A stretch of 60,632 bases of DNA from Pseudanabaena sp. BC1403 (lineage in GTDB: Bacteria > Cyanobacteriota > Cyanobacteriia > Pseudanabaenales > Pseudanabaenaceae). The position numbers were made by a program, and so were the translations under genes. The stretch covers positions 1 through 60,632 of the forward strand of contig NZ_PDDM01000031.1 in NCBI RefSeq assembly GCF_002914585.1, read 5' to 3'. How positions within the stretch are numbered: position 1 is the first letter of the stretch; every line of letters begins with the position of its first letter. Shown here piece by piece: positions 16,487-25,731 of this stretch. The notes below the pieces were generated by a model. It searched no databases. It was given only the letters and a program-made list of their open reading frames with translations, and was not told the origin of the DNA.

Positions 16487-18838
16487 TTAGATTGGAGATC
16501 TCGTGTCTTGTTGATCTCTTAGGGTATGAAAGTCTTTTTCAGGATTCCATTGAATTGCACCGTCTCGACCTGTATAAAACACTCTGATTTTGGCTTCATA
16601 AAGTTGATTGACCATAGCTTCCACGACACTAGTTGCAGACGCGATCGCAATTTTAGGATTGATCGCTTGCAAAATAGCTGGCTCTATTTGTCCTCCCGTC
16701 CACCAGAGAATATTCGCTGATAGTTTTGGAAGTAAATCTTTTTTGGCAGCGATCGCTTGTTGAGATTTTGGATCAGCATTGGGAAGTAATAACCAAGTTA
16801 GTTCACCAGTTTTTATTTTTAAAACATCAGGGGATTGATTGAGTAGTTGAATCTCCACTTGATCATTAATCGTCAAGGTTTCACCAGCTTTCAAAGATGC
16901 TAATGGAGTTTTAGTATTGGCTAGAGATTGTTGGAGATCTTGATAAGGTTTTGGCGTGACCCCGAGACTGATATCGCGAAACTGAGCGATATCTAATGAG
17001 CTAGACATCAGCACATTCCATCCGTCGCTGACATCGGGCTGCGTATCGGTGGATATCGCCCAATCAATGCGATTGACACCGAGCTTTTGTAAAAATGGCT
17101 GTAATGTAAAACTGGCAAATTGCTGATCGCCGCTATTGATTAGCACCGTTTGATTTTGATTTTTGATCAGCATGATCGGTACGTCGTTAAAGGCTGGCAA
17201 TGTCACTTGAAAGACATTAGCTTGGGCGATCGCATTGGAGACAAATAGCACTACGCAAGCTAAAACAAAAGCAATCGTCCAACGCTGCATTTTGCCAAAC
17301 CAAGGCAATAACCAAATCGCCATAAATAATCCATAGGCAACTAACATTTGCCAGAGATTAATTGCCCCGACACTAGTACTAGCATTGGGCAGAGTATTTA
17401 ACCATTGCGCGAGGTCAATCGTCCAATGGAGCAAGGGATAGAGTATCCAAGCGATCGCTGCACCAATTGGTACAAAAATAATTCCTAAAAACCCGCTAAT
17501 AATGCCGCCATAGGTGGATATCGAAACTAATGGCGTAGTAAAAACATTGGCAATCAAGCTATAGGGAGAAAGTTTGCCAAATACCAATAGTTGTAAAGGC
17601 AATGTCCAGATGTAGGCAGCGATCGGTACAGCAAGTAATTCGGCGATCGCAGGTGGCAGCCATTCTAAACGGTCGGAAATTGATCGCGATGTGGTGAGTA
17701 GTCCAAATGTTGCAAGAAAACTGAACTGAAATCCTAAATCCCAAATCCAAAGTGGTTGATATAGCAATAACAAGACTGCGGTAACGATTAGACCAATAAT
17801 GGGGCGGCTTCGGCGTTGCACCACTAAACCGATCAAACTACCAAAGCCCATGACCACGGCTCGTAAAATCGACGGACTAGCACCTGTCAGCAGCAAATAT
17901 CCCCCTAAACAAAGGCTCCCAATCACAAATTGCAGCTTCAGCGATTTATTCCGACTCAAGGCGATCGCTGCACCTAATACCAATGTCACTTGAAAGCCTG
18001 AAGCCGCCAGCACCGCTGCCAATCCCGCCTGAATAAAAGCATCCTTCAGATCGCTCGGCAAATCTACCGCCCGACTACCCAAAACTAACGAGCTAAGCAA
18101 TGCACCCTCTGGCACACCAGCACCCATCACATGGGCACGGACAATCCGACTCACAAACCACCATTCACCAAAACTAGGAGCATCACCTTGTTGCATTAGC
18201 GATCGCCCACTCATTCCCGCAAATACGCCCTGACGAGCTAAATAGGATTTAAAATCAAAGGCTCCAAAATTATCGGCTCGATTTGGCAAATACAATCTTC
18301 CTGAAAGTTCAACCGCTTGTCCTGAGCGTAATCCTGTCACCTCGATTAATGGCACGGTTACATATAATTTGCCCGAAGCCGCTACAAATTTATTAGCCTC
18401 ATCAGGTTTAGCTTCGGTACTGCTATTACTAGGATTCGCCGTAGGAATTTGAGAAATATCTTTAATATCCAATTTCCCAGAGATGTTGATCTCTTTCACC
18501 TGTAGCAAAAACTTTGCCCGCTCGCTGCGAGTCAAGCTAGGCGATTCAATTACTTGCCCCCGCACGATCGCATTGGATAACGGTGCATATTTAGAGATAT
18601 CTTCAGCTTGTGGCTGAGGCGTGCGCATTTTGACATAAAAGCAAGCAAAAATAGCAATTAACGTTGCTAGCAGATAAACCCAACGTTTAGGACCTAAACG
18701 CCAAATGGCAGGAACCACTAACGACAAGCCAAAACCAGTGCCCAAAACCACATAAAAGCCTGTCCAGTCTGGCAAAAAACTGGCATAGGCTCCCGCAATA
18801 AAAAATAAGGCTATAACTAAAACAAATTGTGATTTCAT
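16487..18838 (-). CDS. comEC: ComEC/Rec2 DNA-uptake channel
   Basis: 783 residues. The N-terminus has DUF4131 with two to three membrane helices and an OB-like region (about 1-200), followed by the polytopic Competence domain (about 230-510, including AAVLAASGFQVTLVLGAAIAL, a variant of the family's SG-H-x5-G region with Gln in place of His) and a C-terminal metallo-beta-lactamase-like domain (about 540-770). In the last, the expected H-x-H-x-D-H loop is replaced by STDTQPDVSDG (about residues 595-606), so metal-dependent hydrolysis is doubtful. ComEC is the inner-membrane pore for transforming DNA. A small zinc-ribbon gene sits directly upstream. Confidence 0.93.
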   Translation of the reverse strand: MKSQFVLVIALFFIAGAYASFLPDWTGFYVVLGTGFGLSLVVPAIWRLGPKRWVYLLATLIAIFACFYVKMRTPQPQAEDISKYAPLSNAIVRGQVIESPSLTRSERAKFLLQVKEINISGKLDIKDISQIPTANPSNSSTEAKPDEANKFVAASGKLYVTVPLIEVTGLRSGQAVELSGRLYLPNRADNFGAFDFKSYLARQGVFAGMSGRSLMQQGDAPSFGEWWFVSRIVRAHVMGAGVPEGALLSSLVLGSRAVDLPSDLKDAFIQAGLAAVLAASGFQVTLVLGAAIALSRNKSLKLQFVIGSLCLGGYLLLTGASPSILRAVVMGFGSLIGLVVQRRSRPIIGLIVTAVLLLLYQPLWIWDLGFQFSFLATFGLLTTSRSISDRLEWLPPAIAELLAVPIAAYIWTLPLQLLVFGKLSPYSLIANVFTTPLVSISTYGGIISGFLGIIFVPIGAAIAWILYPLLHWTIDLAQWLNTLPNASTSVGAINLWQMLVAYGLFMAIWLLPWFGKMQRWTIAFVLACVVLFVSNAIAQANVFQVTLPAFNDVPIMLIKNQNQTVLINSGDQQFASFTLQPFLQKLGVNRIDWAISTDTQPDVSDGWNVLMSSSLDIAQFRDISLGVTPKPYQDLQQSLANTKTPLASLKAGETLTINDQVEIQLLNQSPDVLKIKTGELTWLLLPNADPKSQQAIAAKKDLLPKLSANILWWTGGQIEPAILQAINPKIAIASATSVVEAMVNQLYEAKIRVFYTGRDGAIQWNPEKDFHTLRDQQDTRSPI

Positions 18839-18842
18839 TTGC

Positions 18843-19118
18843 TCAGATTAAATCATCGCCATATGTGTTCCGAATGGCGCGATCGCTAAATTCTGATGGC
18901 GGGCGATCATTGCTCCAAGCCCACCACACCGATTGGCACTCACAGTGATAAAACTCTTGCCACTTGCGTTGATGATTTTCAGTATAAACAGGCGATCGGC
19001 GGTTAATCCACACTGCTTTAGCTGTGCTTGGTGGCTGTCCACATTTAGGACAACAAAACCCATTAGCATGTGTAGCCTTTTCGACCCATTCTGGGGGTAT
19101 TGGATTAAAAGCATCCAT
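18843..19118 (-). CDS. Small zinc-ribbon-like hypothetical protein
   Basis: 91 residues from ATG 19118 (MDAFNPIPPEWVEKATHANG). It contains CCPKCGQPPSTA and, further on, YHCECQSVWWAW, giving two Cys pairs typical of a zinc ribbon. The open frame continues to 19172, but that extension is hydrophobic and separated from the conserved part. It ends 4 bases before comEC and is probably co-transcribed; a role in DNA uptake is only guilt by association. I do not recognise a named family. Confidence 0.65.
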   Translation of the reverse strand: MDAFNPIPPEWVEKATHANGFCCPKCGQPPSTAKAVWINRRSPVYTENHQRKWQEFYHCECQSVWWAWSNDRPPSEFSDRAIRNTYGDDLI

Positions 19119-19604
19119 AAAAATGATTAGGTAATGCGACTTTGCGATCAATATTTCTGGAGATTCTGCCAAACTTATGTTGCTTTAAGTTAACGCAAGA
19201 TTACCAATAAATGTCTTATGTTGTACAATTTTGGCGCAGATATACTCAGATAGTTGTATTGAACGCTTGAGAAAGTGGCTCGTTCCACGAATTCACTCAA
19301 TACACTTTAAACCGATTTACAACTAATATTTTAGCCATTTGAAACCTTGCCTCAATAAAAGTTTTCCCCAATCTCTAAAATATAGCTAGCTTTCGCCAAG
19401 CATATCAGGACGTAAGCCTCAAAAGAGAGTTGATGGACTCAGCAACTAAACTCTCCTTTGGAATTTTACTTTTTCCCTACCATGACTAGTGATAGCTATA
19501 ATTTCACATCACGTATTGATAACGTTCTTATAACTTTTTGGTAGTGACAACAGCAATTACTTCGCAGTATCGTTCATGGAATATTAGCTGAGTTAATTCT
19601 TTTT
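19119..19604. other. Intergenic, largely featureless
   Basis: AT-rich, no ORF of note. A weak imperfect hairpin lies near 19421-19458 and the motif TTCTTATAACTTTT at 19525-19538 recurs at 20599-20612. Confidence 0.4.
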
Positions 19605-19986
19605 ACTGATGTTATAGCAATGTAAGCTTTGCTTAGAATATAAAACCCAAATTAATAAAGGCGGAGCGAAGCTCCGCCTTTATTAATTTGGATTTTGATT
19701 TGTCCTAGCTATCTCTTATCCCAATTCACAAAAGTGTGGCAACACTTTCGTGAATTAAAAGCCAAACCCAGTAAGGGTTTTAAAAACACAAAATGGCGTA
19801 GCCATTTTGTGTTTTGGTATTACATTGCTATACGTGGAACGCAGATAATGAATCTCTTGCTGTTAGCGTAGCAGGACACTCACGGGGGGATTGTCCCTAC
19901 CCCAAAATTTAAAGGTCATTGTAGGTGTGCCCCGTGCCAGCCCTAAACCTATGCTATGACAGGAATTCCTTCCACGTAACATCAGT
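19605..19986. mobile_element. MITE-2, complete, interrupted by MITE-1
   Basis: Left terminus ACTGATGTTA at 19605-19614 resumes as CGTGGAA at 19834, and the right terminus TTCCACGTAACATCAGT ends at 19986. Removing 19615-19831 plus one TA restores the 17-base terminal inverted repeat ACTGATGTTACGTGGAA seen intact at 12050. The uninterrupted element would be about 163 bases. Confidence 0.85.
19615..19831. mobile_element. MITE-1 nested in MITE-2 with TA duplication
   Basis: 217 bases with ends TAGCAATGTAA / TTACATTGCTA, flanked by TA on each side (19613-19614 and 19832-19833). Inside are the AAAACCC-family hairpin (19642-19696) and a three-hairpin unit (19731-19820). TA target duplication is typical of IS630/Tc1-mariner transposition. 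Confidence 0.85.
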
Positions 19987-20026
19987 TTTTAGTCTTTATG
20001 TATATTTTTGTTTAAGAGATTGATTC

Positions 20027-20380
20027 TTGAAAAGATTGATGTTGGGGAGTGATAATTTCGATCTTTTTTATGAAAGCAATATTGATTTTCATGTTTTTAA
20101 TTTGACTGATGGCTGCAACCATAAAATTATTAAAAGATCATTAAAAAAATGGAAGAATATTATGAATTACAAAAAGATTGAGACTAATCCAAACAAGGAT
20201 CAAAGGAACAATCTTTCTGGGTATTCTATAGATTTCTATACTAGTTCAGAATTTTCTTACTGCCAGCATAAAATCGATAAGAAACCCCAAAAATTCACTA
20301 TTCAAGTATTGATTAATGAATTAAAAGACTTGAGTGCTAATGCTGAAAAGCTAATGAGTAAACGCAAGACAATATTATAG
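20027..20380 (+). CDS. Hypothetical small protein
   Basis: 117 residues from TTG 20027, or about 113 from ATG 20039; no clear ribosome binding site. Lys/Asn/Ser-rich, no signal peptide or membrane segment, C-terminal helix with Lys residues (FTIQVLINELKDLSANAEKLM). I recognise no family. It is AT-rich and lies between repeats, so it could be a recently acquired or non-coding frame. Confidence 0.35.
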   Translation: MKRLMLGSDNFDLFYESNIDFHVFNLTDGCNHKIIKRSLKKWKNIMNYKKIETNPNKDQRNNLSGYSIDFYTSSEFSYCQHKIDKKPQKFTIQVLINELKDLSANAEKLMSKRKTIL

Positions 20381-20840
20381 ATTTAGGTTTCAACTGCTAG
20401 TAGAAAAAAGGACTCATTAGTTTTAGGGAAGATTTCATAATTCTTGTGTTAAGCCACGTAACATCAGAAGTTTTTATAAATTATTCTTGACCAAAGAAAG
20501 TGGATTGGCTCAATTAAACTTGCTCTAATTTTGAACAATCACAAGGGTTTCAGACAAATTTATCTTAATATTTGATTTGACTATCATGCTTAATAACTTT
20601 CTTATAACTTTTCAGTATAGACATTAGCTATTTGAATAGAATATAGTTTGCTAGTAGTTAAATACTACGACGAGTTTCTGGATTGTACAGGTTTTGATAT
20701 CCATCAATGAAAATGGAAATAAAAACAGACTTTTCCAGTTGTCTTCATTTATGTGTTTGGGGTAGGGAATCAAAATAATTACTAAATTGATTCTAAATTA
20801 GGTTTCTTGAAATCAAATCGTAAAATCCTTGGGGTTAATC
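20381..20840. other. Intergenic with MITE-2 remnant
   Basis: A fragment of the MITE-2 right end (CCACGTAACATCAG) lies at 20454-20467 and a TTCTTATAACTTTT motif at 20599-20612. No gene seen. The stretch before 20841 should contain the promoter of the small secreted peptide gene. Confidence 0.4.
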
Positions 20841-21101
20841 ATGAAAATTTCTTCTGTCTTTTGTATTTCCGCGATCGCAACATCTACTTTAATTACTTTT
20901 AGTACTGCTGCTTTAGCAATTTCTCAGCCTAAAAACATCACTACGAATTTGGAATTACAGTCTCTTCAAATATCGGAGCTTTCTACACAAAAGAATAATA
21001 ATGTCAGCGCAAAAGCTGAAAAGGAAGAGGAAGAGGAGCAAACAACTGCTGGACGATGTGATCCTTCTCACCCTCTGTTTCCTTTTTGTGGATGGTGGTA
21101 A
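20841..21101 (+). CDS. Small secreted Cys-containing peptide
   Basis: 86 residues from ATG 20841. A clear Sec signal peptide (MKISSVFCISAIATSTLITF..., cleavage after STAALA, about residue 26) precedes a polar spacer with an acidic run (KAEKEEEEEQ), then a compact C-terminus GRCDPSHPLFPFCGWW with two Cys in an aromatic, Pro-rich loop. The two Cys could form a small disulfide ring. I do not recognise a family. A perfect 32-base-arm hairpin lies 59 bases downstream, shared with the convergent tpsB gene. Candidate roles are a secreted peptide signal or modified peptide; this is inference. Confidence 0.6.
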   Translation: MKISSVFCISAIATSTLITFSTAALAISQPKNITTNLELQSLQISELSTQKNNNVSAKAEKEEEEEQTTAGRCDPSHPLFPFCGWW

Positions 21102-21160
21102 ACGCCACATCCAACCTCATCTTGAATCCATAGTTATCCCAAATATTAGTTTCTGCAATC

Positions 21161-21228
21161 TACCGCAATTACCTATCAAACGAACCACAAAAAATCTTTT
21201 GTGGTTCGTTTGATAGGTAATTGCGGTA
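21161..21228. terminator. Bidirectional hairpin between peptide gene and tpsB
   Basis: Perfect 32-base arms (21161-21192 and 21197-21228) with a 4-base AATC loop. It separates two convergent genes. T-runs are short, so it is a probable rather than certain intrinsic terminator. Confidence 0.6.
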
Positions 21229-21249
21229 ATCAAACATTCTGAACTGAAA

Positions 21250-22950
21250 TCAAAATAGCCTATACGACAGCGAAAAATAGATGCTACTGTCTTGGTGATT
21301 ATTCCTAATGGAAATCAGGGGTAATCCGTAATCTAATTTTGCCGTGAGCCGATCACCCATTTGCCAACGCAGTCCCAAACCTGTTCCTAGTATCCAGTTG
21401 TTTGCAGGAGTAGTCGAACTTTCCTGATTCCACACGCTTCCAACATCAATAAAAGGTACAATTTGTAATAGCCCTTGCAATTCTGGAACGCTCACAATCG
21501 GAAATCGTGCTTCTAAAGAAACATTCATTCCATTATCGCCAACTAGAACATCTTGTCGATAACCTCGACCATTTTGAGAACCTCCTAGACTAAATTTTTC
21601 TGCGGCTGGCAGAGCGCGATCAGCAAACTGGATACTACCACTCACAATCAGCAAGGTGTCCTCGGCTAAAGCTCGAATATATTGCAATTGTCCACGCCAA
21701 GCGACAAAACCACTATCTGGAGATCTGAGGTTAATCGTAGAATTTAGAACGCCTCTCAGACCCACACTTATTTGCGATCGCAATGCAATGACATCCTCGC
21801 TACTACGCTGCGTATAGTCTTGAAAAAAACGTAAAGCTGAGAGCTTAGTTTTACCGAAATCATCTGAACCTGCGGAGAGAGGAATTGGCAACTTGAGTAA
21901 GGTTGTAAAGCTGTCGCTATGAGATGCGGTCAAACCGAGCGCAAATTCTTGGGCAGGAGTTTGGATGAGTGGTTGCCGAAAAGTTAATTCGTAAGTTGTA
22001 GAGTTGGAATAAATATCCAGAATTTTGAATTCGGATTCGACCACATTGCTATTGGTATTGCTAAATAGAAAGCTCAAAGTTCCGTTATAGGCATTAACTG
22101 GCAATGTGTAGCCGAGATTATACTGATTTCGACCATCGGTATTGCCATAGGTGGCGATAATGCGATCGCCTAAGCCCAGTAAATTGCGATCGCTTATTTC
22201 AACCTGTCGCGATAACTGCCCAACACTAGGAGACGCATAATTATCGAGGCTTGCTCTGGCATTAAAGGAATTTGCCTCATCAACCTTAACCGCTAAGATA
22301 CTTGTTCCTAGTTGTGAGCCAGTTTTGAGTTCTGAAGAAACAAACTTGAATAAAGGATCGAGCTGCAATAATTGCAAAGCATTGAGCAAGCGATCGCGGT
22401 TTAAAGGAGCGCCTGTCGCTATCTCTAGGCGAGAGCGGATATAGTTAGGGGCAACGCGATTTGTCCCTGTGATTTGAATTTCTTCGAGCTTACCTTCAAC
22501 GACTTGAATTGTGATATTGCCATTATTCGTCTCTTGAGGAGGAATAAAAGCGCCTGATGTGATGTATCCGTTACGAATATATAAATCAGCGATTGCTGCC
22601 CGTGCTTGCAATAATTCCGCAAAACTGATGGGACGATTAGTAAAAGATTTGACAACAGCAGCTAATTCCTCTGCCGAGAACACAGTACTACCAATTACCC
22701 GAAACTCCTGCACAACAAAAGTAGTGGTTGAGTCAGGTATTTTTCGATTTGGTTCGATTTGAGGACTGCTTGGTATTAATAGTTGGTCAACAGGAGGCAG
22801 TCGTCGTGGAGATTCTTCTGGTCTGACAGGCACAGATGGAACTAGATTTGACGGTATAGTAGATTGAGCTAGAATAGAATTATCTTCTAACAAACAACCA
22901 AATATAGCGATCAGACCGCAAAAAAACATGCGTCTCCACAGTAACTGCAT
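21250..22950 (-). CDS. TpsB outer-membrane transporter (ShlB/FhaC family)
   Basis: 566 residues. Signal peptide (about 1-28), a Pro-rich linker (VPVRPEESPRRLPPVDQLL), a POTRA domain (about 72-150, FVVQEFRVIGSTVFSAEEL and GYITSGAFIPPQ), a second POTRA-like segment (IQVVEGKLEEIQITGTNRV) and a 16-strand barrel from about 210 to the C-terminal Phe (SIYFSLSYRLF), the usual outer-membrane signature. This class translocates TpsA exoproteins in two-partner secretion. It is transcribed divergently from the adjacent TpsA gene across 234 bases, so the pair can share regulation. Confidence 0.93.
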   Translation of the reverse strand: MQLLWRRMFFCGLIAIFGCLLEDNSILAQSTIPSNLVPSVPVRPEESPRRLPPVDQLLIPSSPQIEPNRKIPDSTTTFVVQEFRVIGSTVFSAEELAAVVKSFTNRPISFAELLQARAAIADLYIRNGYITSGAFIPPQETNNGNITIQVVEGKLEEIQITGTNRVAPNYIRSRLEIATGAPLNRDRLLNALQLLQLDPLFKFVSSELKTGSQLGTSILAVKVDEANSFNARASLDNYASPSVGQLSRQVEISDRNLLGLGDRIIATYGNTDGRNQYNLGYTLPVNAYNGTLSFLFSNTNSNVVESEFKILDIYSNSTTYELTFRQPLIQTPAQEFALGLTASHSDSFTTLLKLPIPLSAGSDDFGKTKLSALRFFQDYTQRSSEDVIALRSQISVGLRGVLNSTINLRSPDSGFVAWRGQLQYIRALAEDTLLIVSGSIQFADRALPAAEKFSLGGSQNGRGYRQDVLVGDNGMNVSLEARFPIVSVPELQGLLQIVPFIDVGSVWNQESSTTPANNWILGTGLGLRWQMGDRLTAKLDYGLPLISIRNNHQDSSIYFSLSYRLF

Positions 22951-23184
22951 CTAGATATATCTCCTCACATAAAGTTTTGCCAGTGATTACAAAACTAATT
23001 TTCCAGCAATACAGCGATTCTGCTTGGGGGATGTTTCTTTAAACCAAACTAGAGCCGCTATACAGCATATAGCAATAATATTAAAAGCTAATGGTTTAAT
23101 TCGTTGCAGTAAATTAAATTTAAGTTGATATAGAAGTACCAGAATAATAAATAGCTTGTGTTATGTAATAAAGGTTTTATTAAT

Positions 23185-25716
23185 ATGAAGATTCTGCGAC
23201 AAAACTCTCTCAAGAATATAACTATCTTGGGCTTTGCCTTAGCAAATTTTTCTGTAATATGCATCCCTGAACTTTCATTTGCACAAATTACACCTGACAC
23301 TACGTTATCAACTAATTCTATTGTTGTCGGAGGACCAACTTTCACAATTACGGGAGGGACAACAGCAAATACTAACTTATTTCATAGCTTTAGCCAGTTT
23401 TCCTTAATTAATGGTGAGACAGCAGATTTCGCTAATTCCCCCGCTATCCAAAACATTCTAGTTCGGGTAACTGGCGGTAATATCTCTAACATTGATGGAG
23501 TAATTAGTGCCAATGGCAATGCTAACTTGTTTTTGATTAATCCTAATGGAATTGTTTTTGGGCAAAATGCGAGGTTGCAAATAGGAGGCTCATTTTTTGC
23601 GACTACGGCTAATAGTGTTAGATTTCTAGATGGGAGTGAATTTAGAGCCAATGCAAGTACGCAAACAACCTCACCTCTATTGTTAGTAAGTACTCCAGTT
23701 GGATTGCAGTTTAACGGCACAACTAATGGCGCAATAGTTGCACAGGGTAATGGAAACGGCTTAAGGTTCGTCCCTTTTGCAATTTTTAAGCCTAACAATC
23801 CATCTTTAAATGTGGGTGGCGGTGTATTAGGCAGTCGGACTTTAGCGCTGGTCGGGGGTGATGTGACTTTGAGGGGAGCGAACTTGACGGCAGATAGCGG
23901 ACGTATCGAACTTGGTAGCGTCGCAGGTAATGGATTTGTAGCGATCGCGCAAACGGCAAATAATTTTATTTTAAATTACGATCAGGTTCCTAATTTTGGC
24001 AATATCCGACTAGAGCAAGCTGCCTTAGCAGATACAAGTGGGAACAACGGTGGAGGTAGTATTCAGGTACAAGGCAAACAAGTAATTCTGAGTGATGGCT
24101 CAGTTCTGCGATCTTCATCACTGTTAAATGGAAATGGAAGTGAGATATTTGTCCGTGCTACCGAACTTCTCTCAGCAAGGGGAGTATCCAACACTCCATT
24201 CCCTAGTGGCATATTTACAGATACATCACCAGTTTCTTCAGGAAAAGGTAGTAATATCACGATCTCCACAAACAAATTAGAAGTAACAGATGGGGCGCAA
24301 ATTTCTGCTGGTACATATGGTTCGGGAAATGCGGGCGAGATCAAAGTTAATGCTAGTGAAATTTTATTAAAGGGTACGTCTAATTCAGGTCGTTATGTAA
24401 GTGGAATATTCTCACAGGTTCTAGACAGACTAGTGACAGGTAATAGCGGAAGAGTAACTGTTACTACTGATAACCTGCAAATATTGAATGGCGGGAGCCT
24501 CACAACTGCTACTTTTGGAATTGGCAATGCAGGCAATCTAAATATCATCGCGAAAAATATCAGCCTATTCGGGACTAATAATTTCCCGACAGGTATTTCA
24601 TCCGCAGTAGAGTTCGGCGCAAAGGGCAATGGAGGCATATTGGCAATCACATCAGACAATCTGTCGATTAACAATGGCGCTCAAGTCTCTGTTGGTACGG
24701 CTGGGAGTGGCAATGCGGGTAACTTATTCGTAAATGCGAAGACAATTGATATTGCTGGGCAGGTTGAGCGTGGACGTAGTGGTTTATTTGCCAATGCCAT
24801 TTTTGGTACGGGCAGTGGAGGTGATATTGTCGTTACTAGCGATCAATTGACCGTGCGTGATGGTGGTCTTATCAGTGCAAGCAACTTTCGCAGTAATAGT
24901 ACCACCTTCCCTGGAAGAGGTTCGGTGGGTAATATAAACATTACTTCGCCATCCATTCTGCTGAATGGTGGACGGATAAATATTGATTCGTTGAGTGGCT
25001 CTCGCGGCAATATTAACTTGAACTCAACACTGACACTTTTGCGGAATGCTAGCAGCATCTCCACCAATGCCTTAGGTAATGCGACAGGTGGAAACATTTG
25101 GATTAACACCGACTTTTTGGTGGCAGTTCCCTTAGAAAATAGCGATATCACTGCTAACTCTTTGAATAGCTTCGGTGGACAAGTGATTATCACGGCTAAA
25201 GGCGTAATTGGTTTTCAGTTTTTGAATCGATTAACTCCCTTCAGTGACATTACTGCAACCTCGGCTTTAGGAACACAATTTAATGGGCTTGTGGAAATTC
25301 GATCGCCCGACAACGATCTCAGCCGAGGTTTAGTCAAACTTCCTGATAATTTAACCGATGCCAATAAACAAATTGTGGCGGCTTGCGATCGCTTTCGTGG
25401 CAATGAGCTAATCTCTACTGGACGTGGCGGTGCTCCAACTGATGCAACCCAAACAATCTCCAGTCAGGCGATTTGGCGAGATTTACGATTGTCCGAGATC
25501 CCCTCGACTCAATCAAATCCCACGTCTCAAACCTCGTCAAATCAAGTTGCCACTCAGTCCAATCAACCAGTTGCCACTCAACCCATTCCCAAAATTGAAG
25601 CCCAAGGATGGGAAAAAGATGCAAATGGAAACTTGAAACTATTAGCCTATGCGAACTCGCCATCAGAGCCAGTGTGGCGATCTCCTGTCATTTGTCCTAC
25701 AAATCCAATTAAATAG
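23185..25716 (+). CDS. TpsA exoprotein, filamentous haemagglutinin N-terminal family
   Basis: 843 residues from ATG 23185 (MKILRQNSLKNITILGFALANF); an earlier TTG start is unlikely because this ATG begins the signal peptide. After the cleavage region (FAQITPDTTLSTNS) comes the TPS domain (about 40-150) with NLFHSFSQFSLINGETADF, IQNILVRVTGG and NLFLINPNGIVFGQNA, the NPNG motif being diagnostic. A beta-helix repeat region follows to about 750, then a Pro/Ser/Gln-rich C-terminus. It is probably exported by the adjacent TpsB. The next gene begins 15 bases later. Confidence 0.93.
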   Translation: MKILRQNSLKNITILGFALANFSVICIPELSFAQITPDTTLSTNSIVVGGPTFTITGGTTANTNLFHSFSQFSLINGETADFANSPAIQNILVRVTGGNISNIDGVISANGNANLFLINPNGIVFGQNARLQIGGSFFATTANSVRFLDGSEFRANASTQTTSPLLLVSTPVGLQFNGTTNGAIVAQGNGNGLRFVPFAIFKPNNPSLNVGGGVLGSRTLALVGGDVTLRGANLTADSGRIELGSVAGNGFVAIAQTANNFILNYDQVPNFGNIRLEQAALADTSGNNGGGSIQVQGKQVILSDGSVLRSSSLLNGNGSEIFVRATELLSARGVSNTPFPSGIFTDTSPVSSGKGSNITISTNKLEVTDGAQISAGTYGSGNAGEIKVNASEILLKGTSNSGRYVSGIFSQVLDRLVTGNSGRVTVTTDNLQILNGGSLTTATFGIGNAGNLNIIAKNISLFGTNNFPTGISSAVEFGAKGNGGILAITSDNLSINNGAQVSVGTAGSGNAGNLFVNAKTIDIAGQVERGRSGLFANAIFGTGSGGDIVVTSDQLTVRDGGLISASNFRSNSTTFPGRGSVGNINITSPSILLNGGRINIDSLSGSRGNINLNSTLTLLRNASSISTNALGNATGGNIWINTDFLVAVPLENSDITANSLNSFGGQVIITAKGVIGFQFLNRLTPFSDITATSALGTQFNGLVEIRSPDNDLSRGLVKLPDNLTDANKQIVAACDRFRGNELISTGRGGAPTDATQTISSQAIWRDLRLSEIPSTQSNPTSQTSSNQVATQSNQPVATQPIPKIEAQGWEKDANGNLKLLAYANSPSEPVWRSPVICPTNPIK

Positions 25717-25731
25717 ATAGAGATAAAAAAC

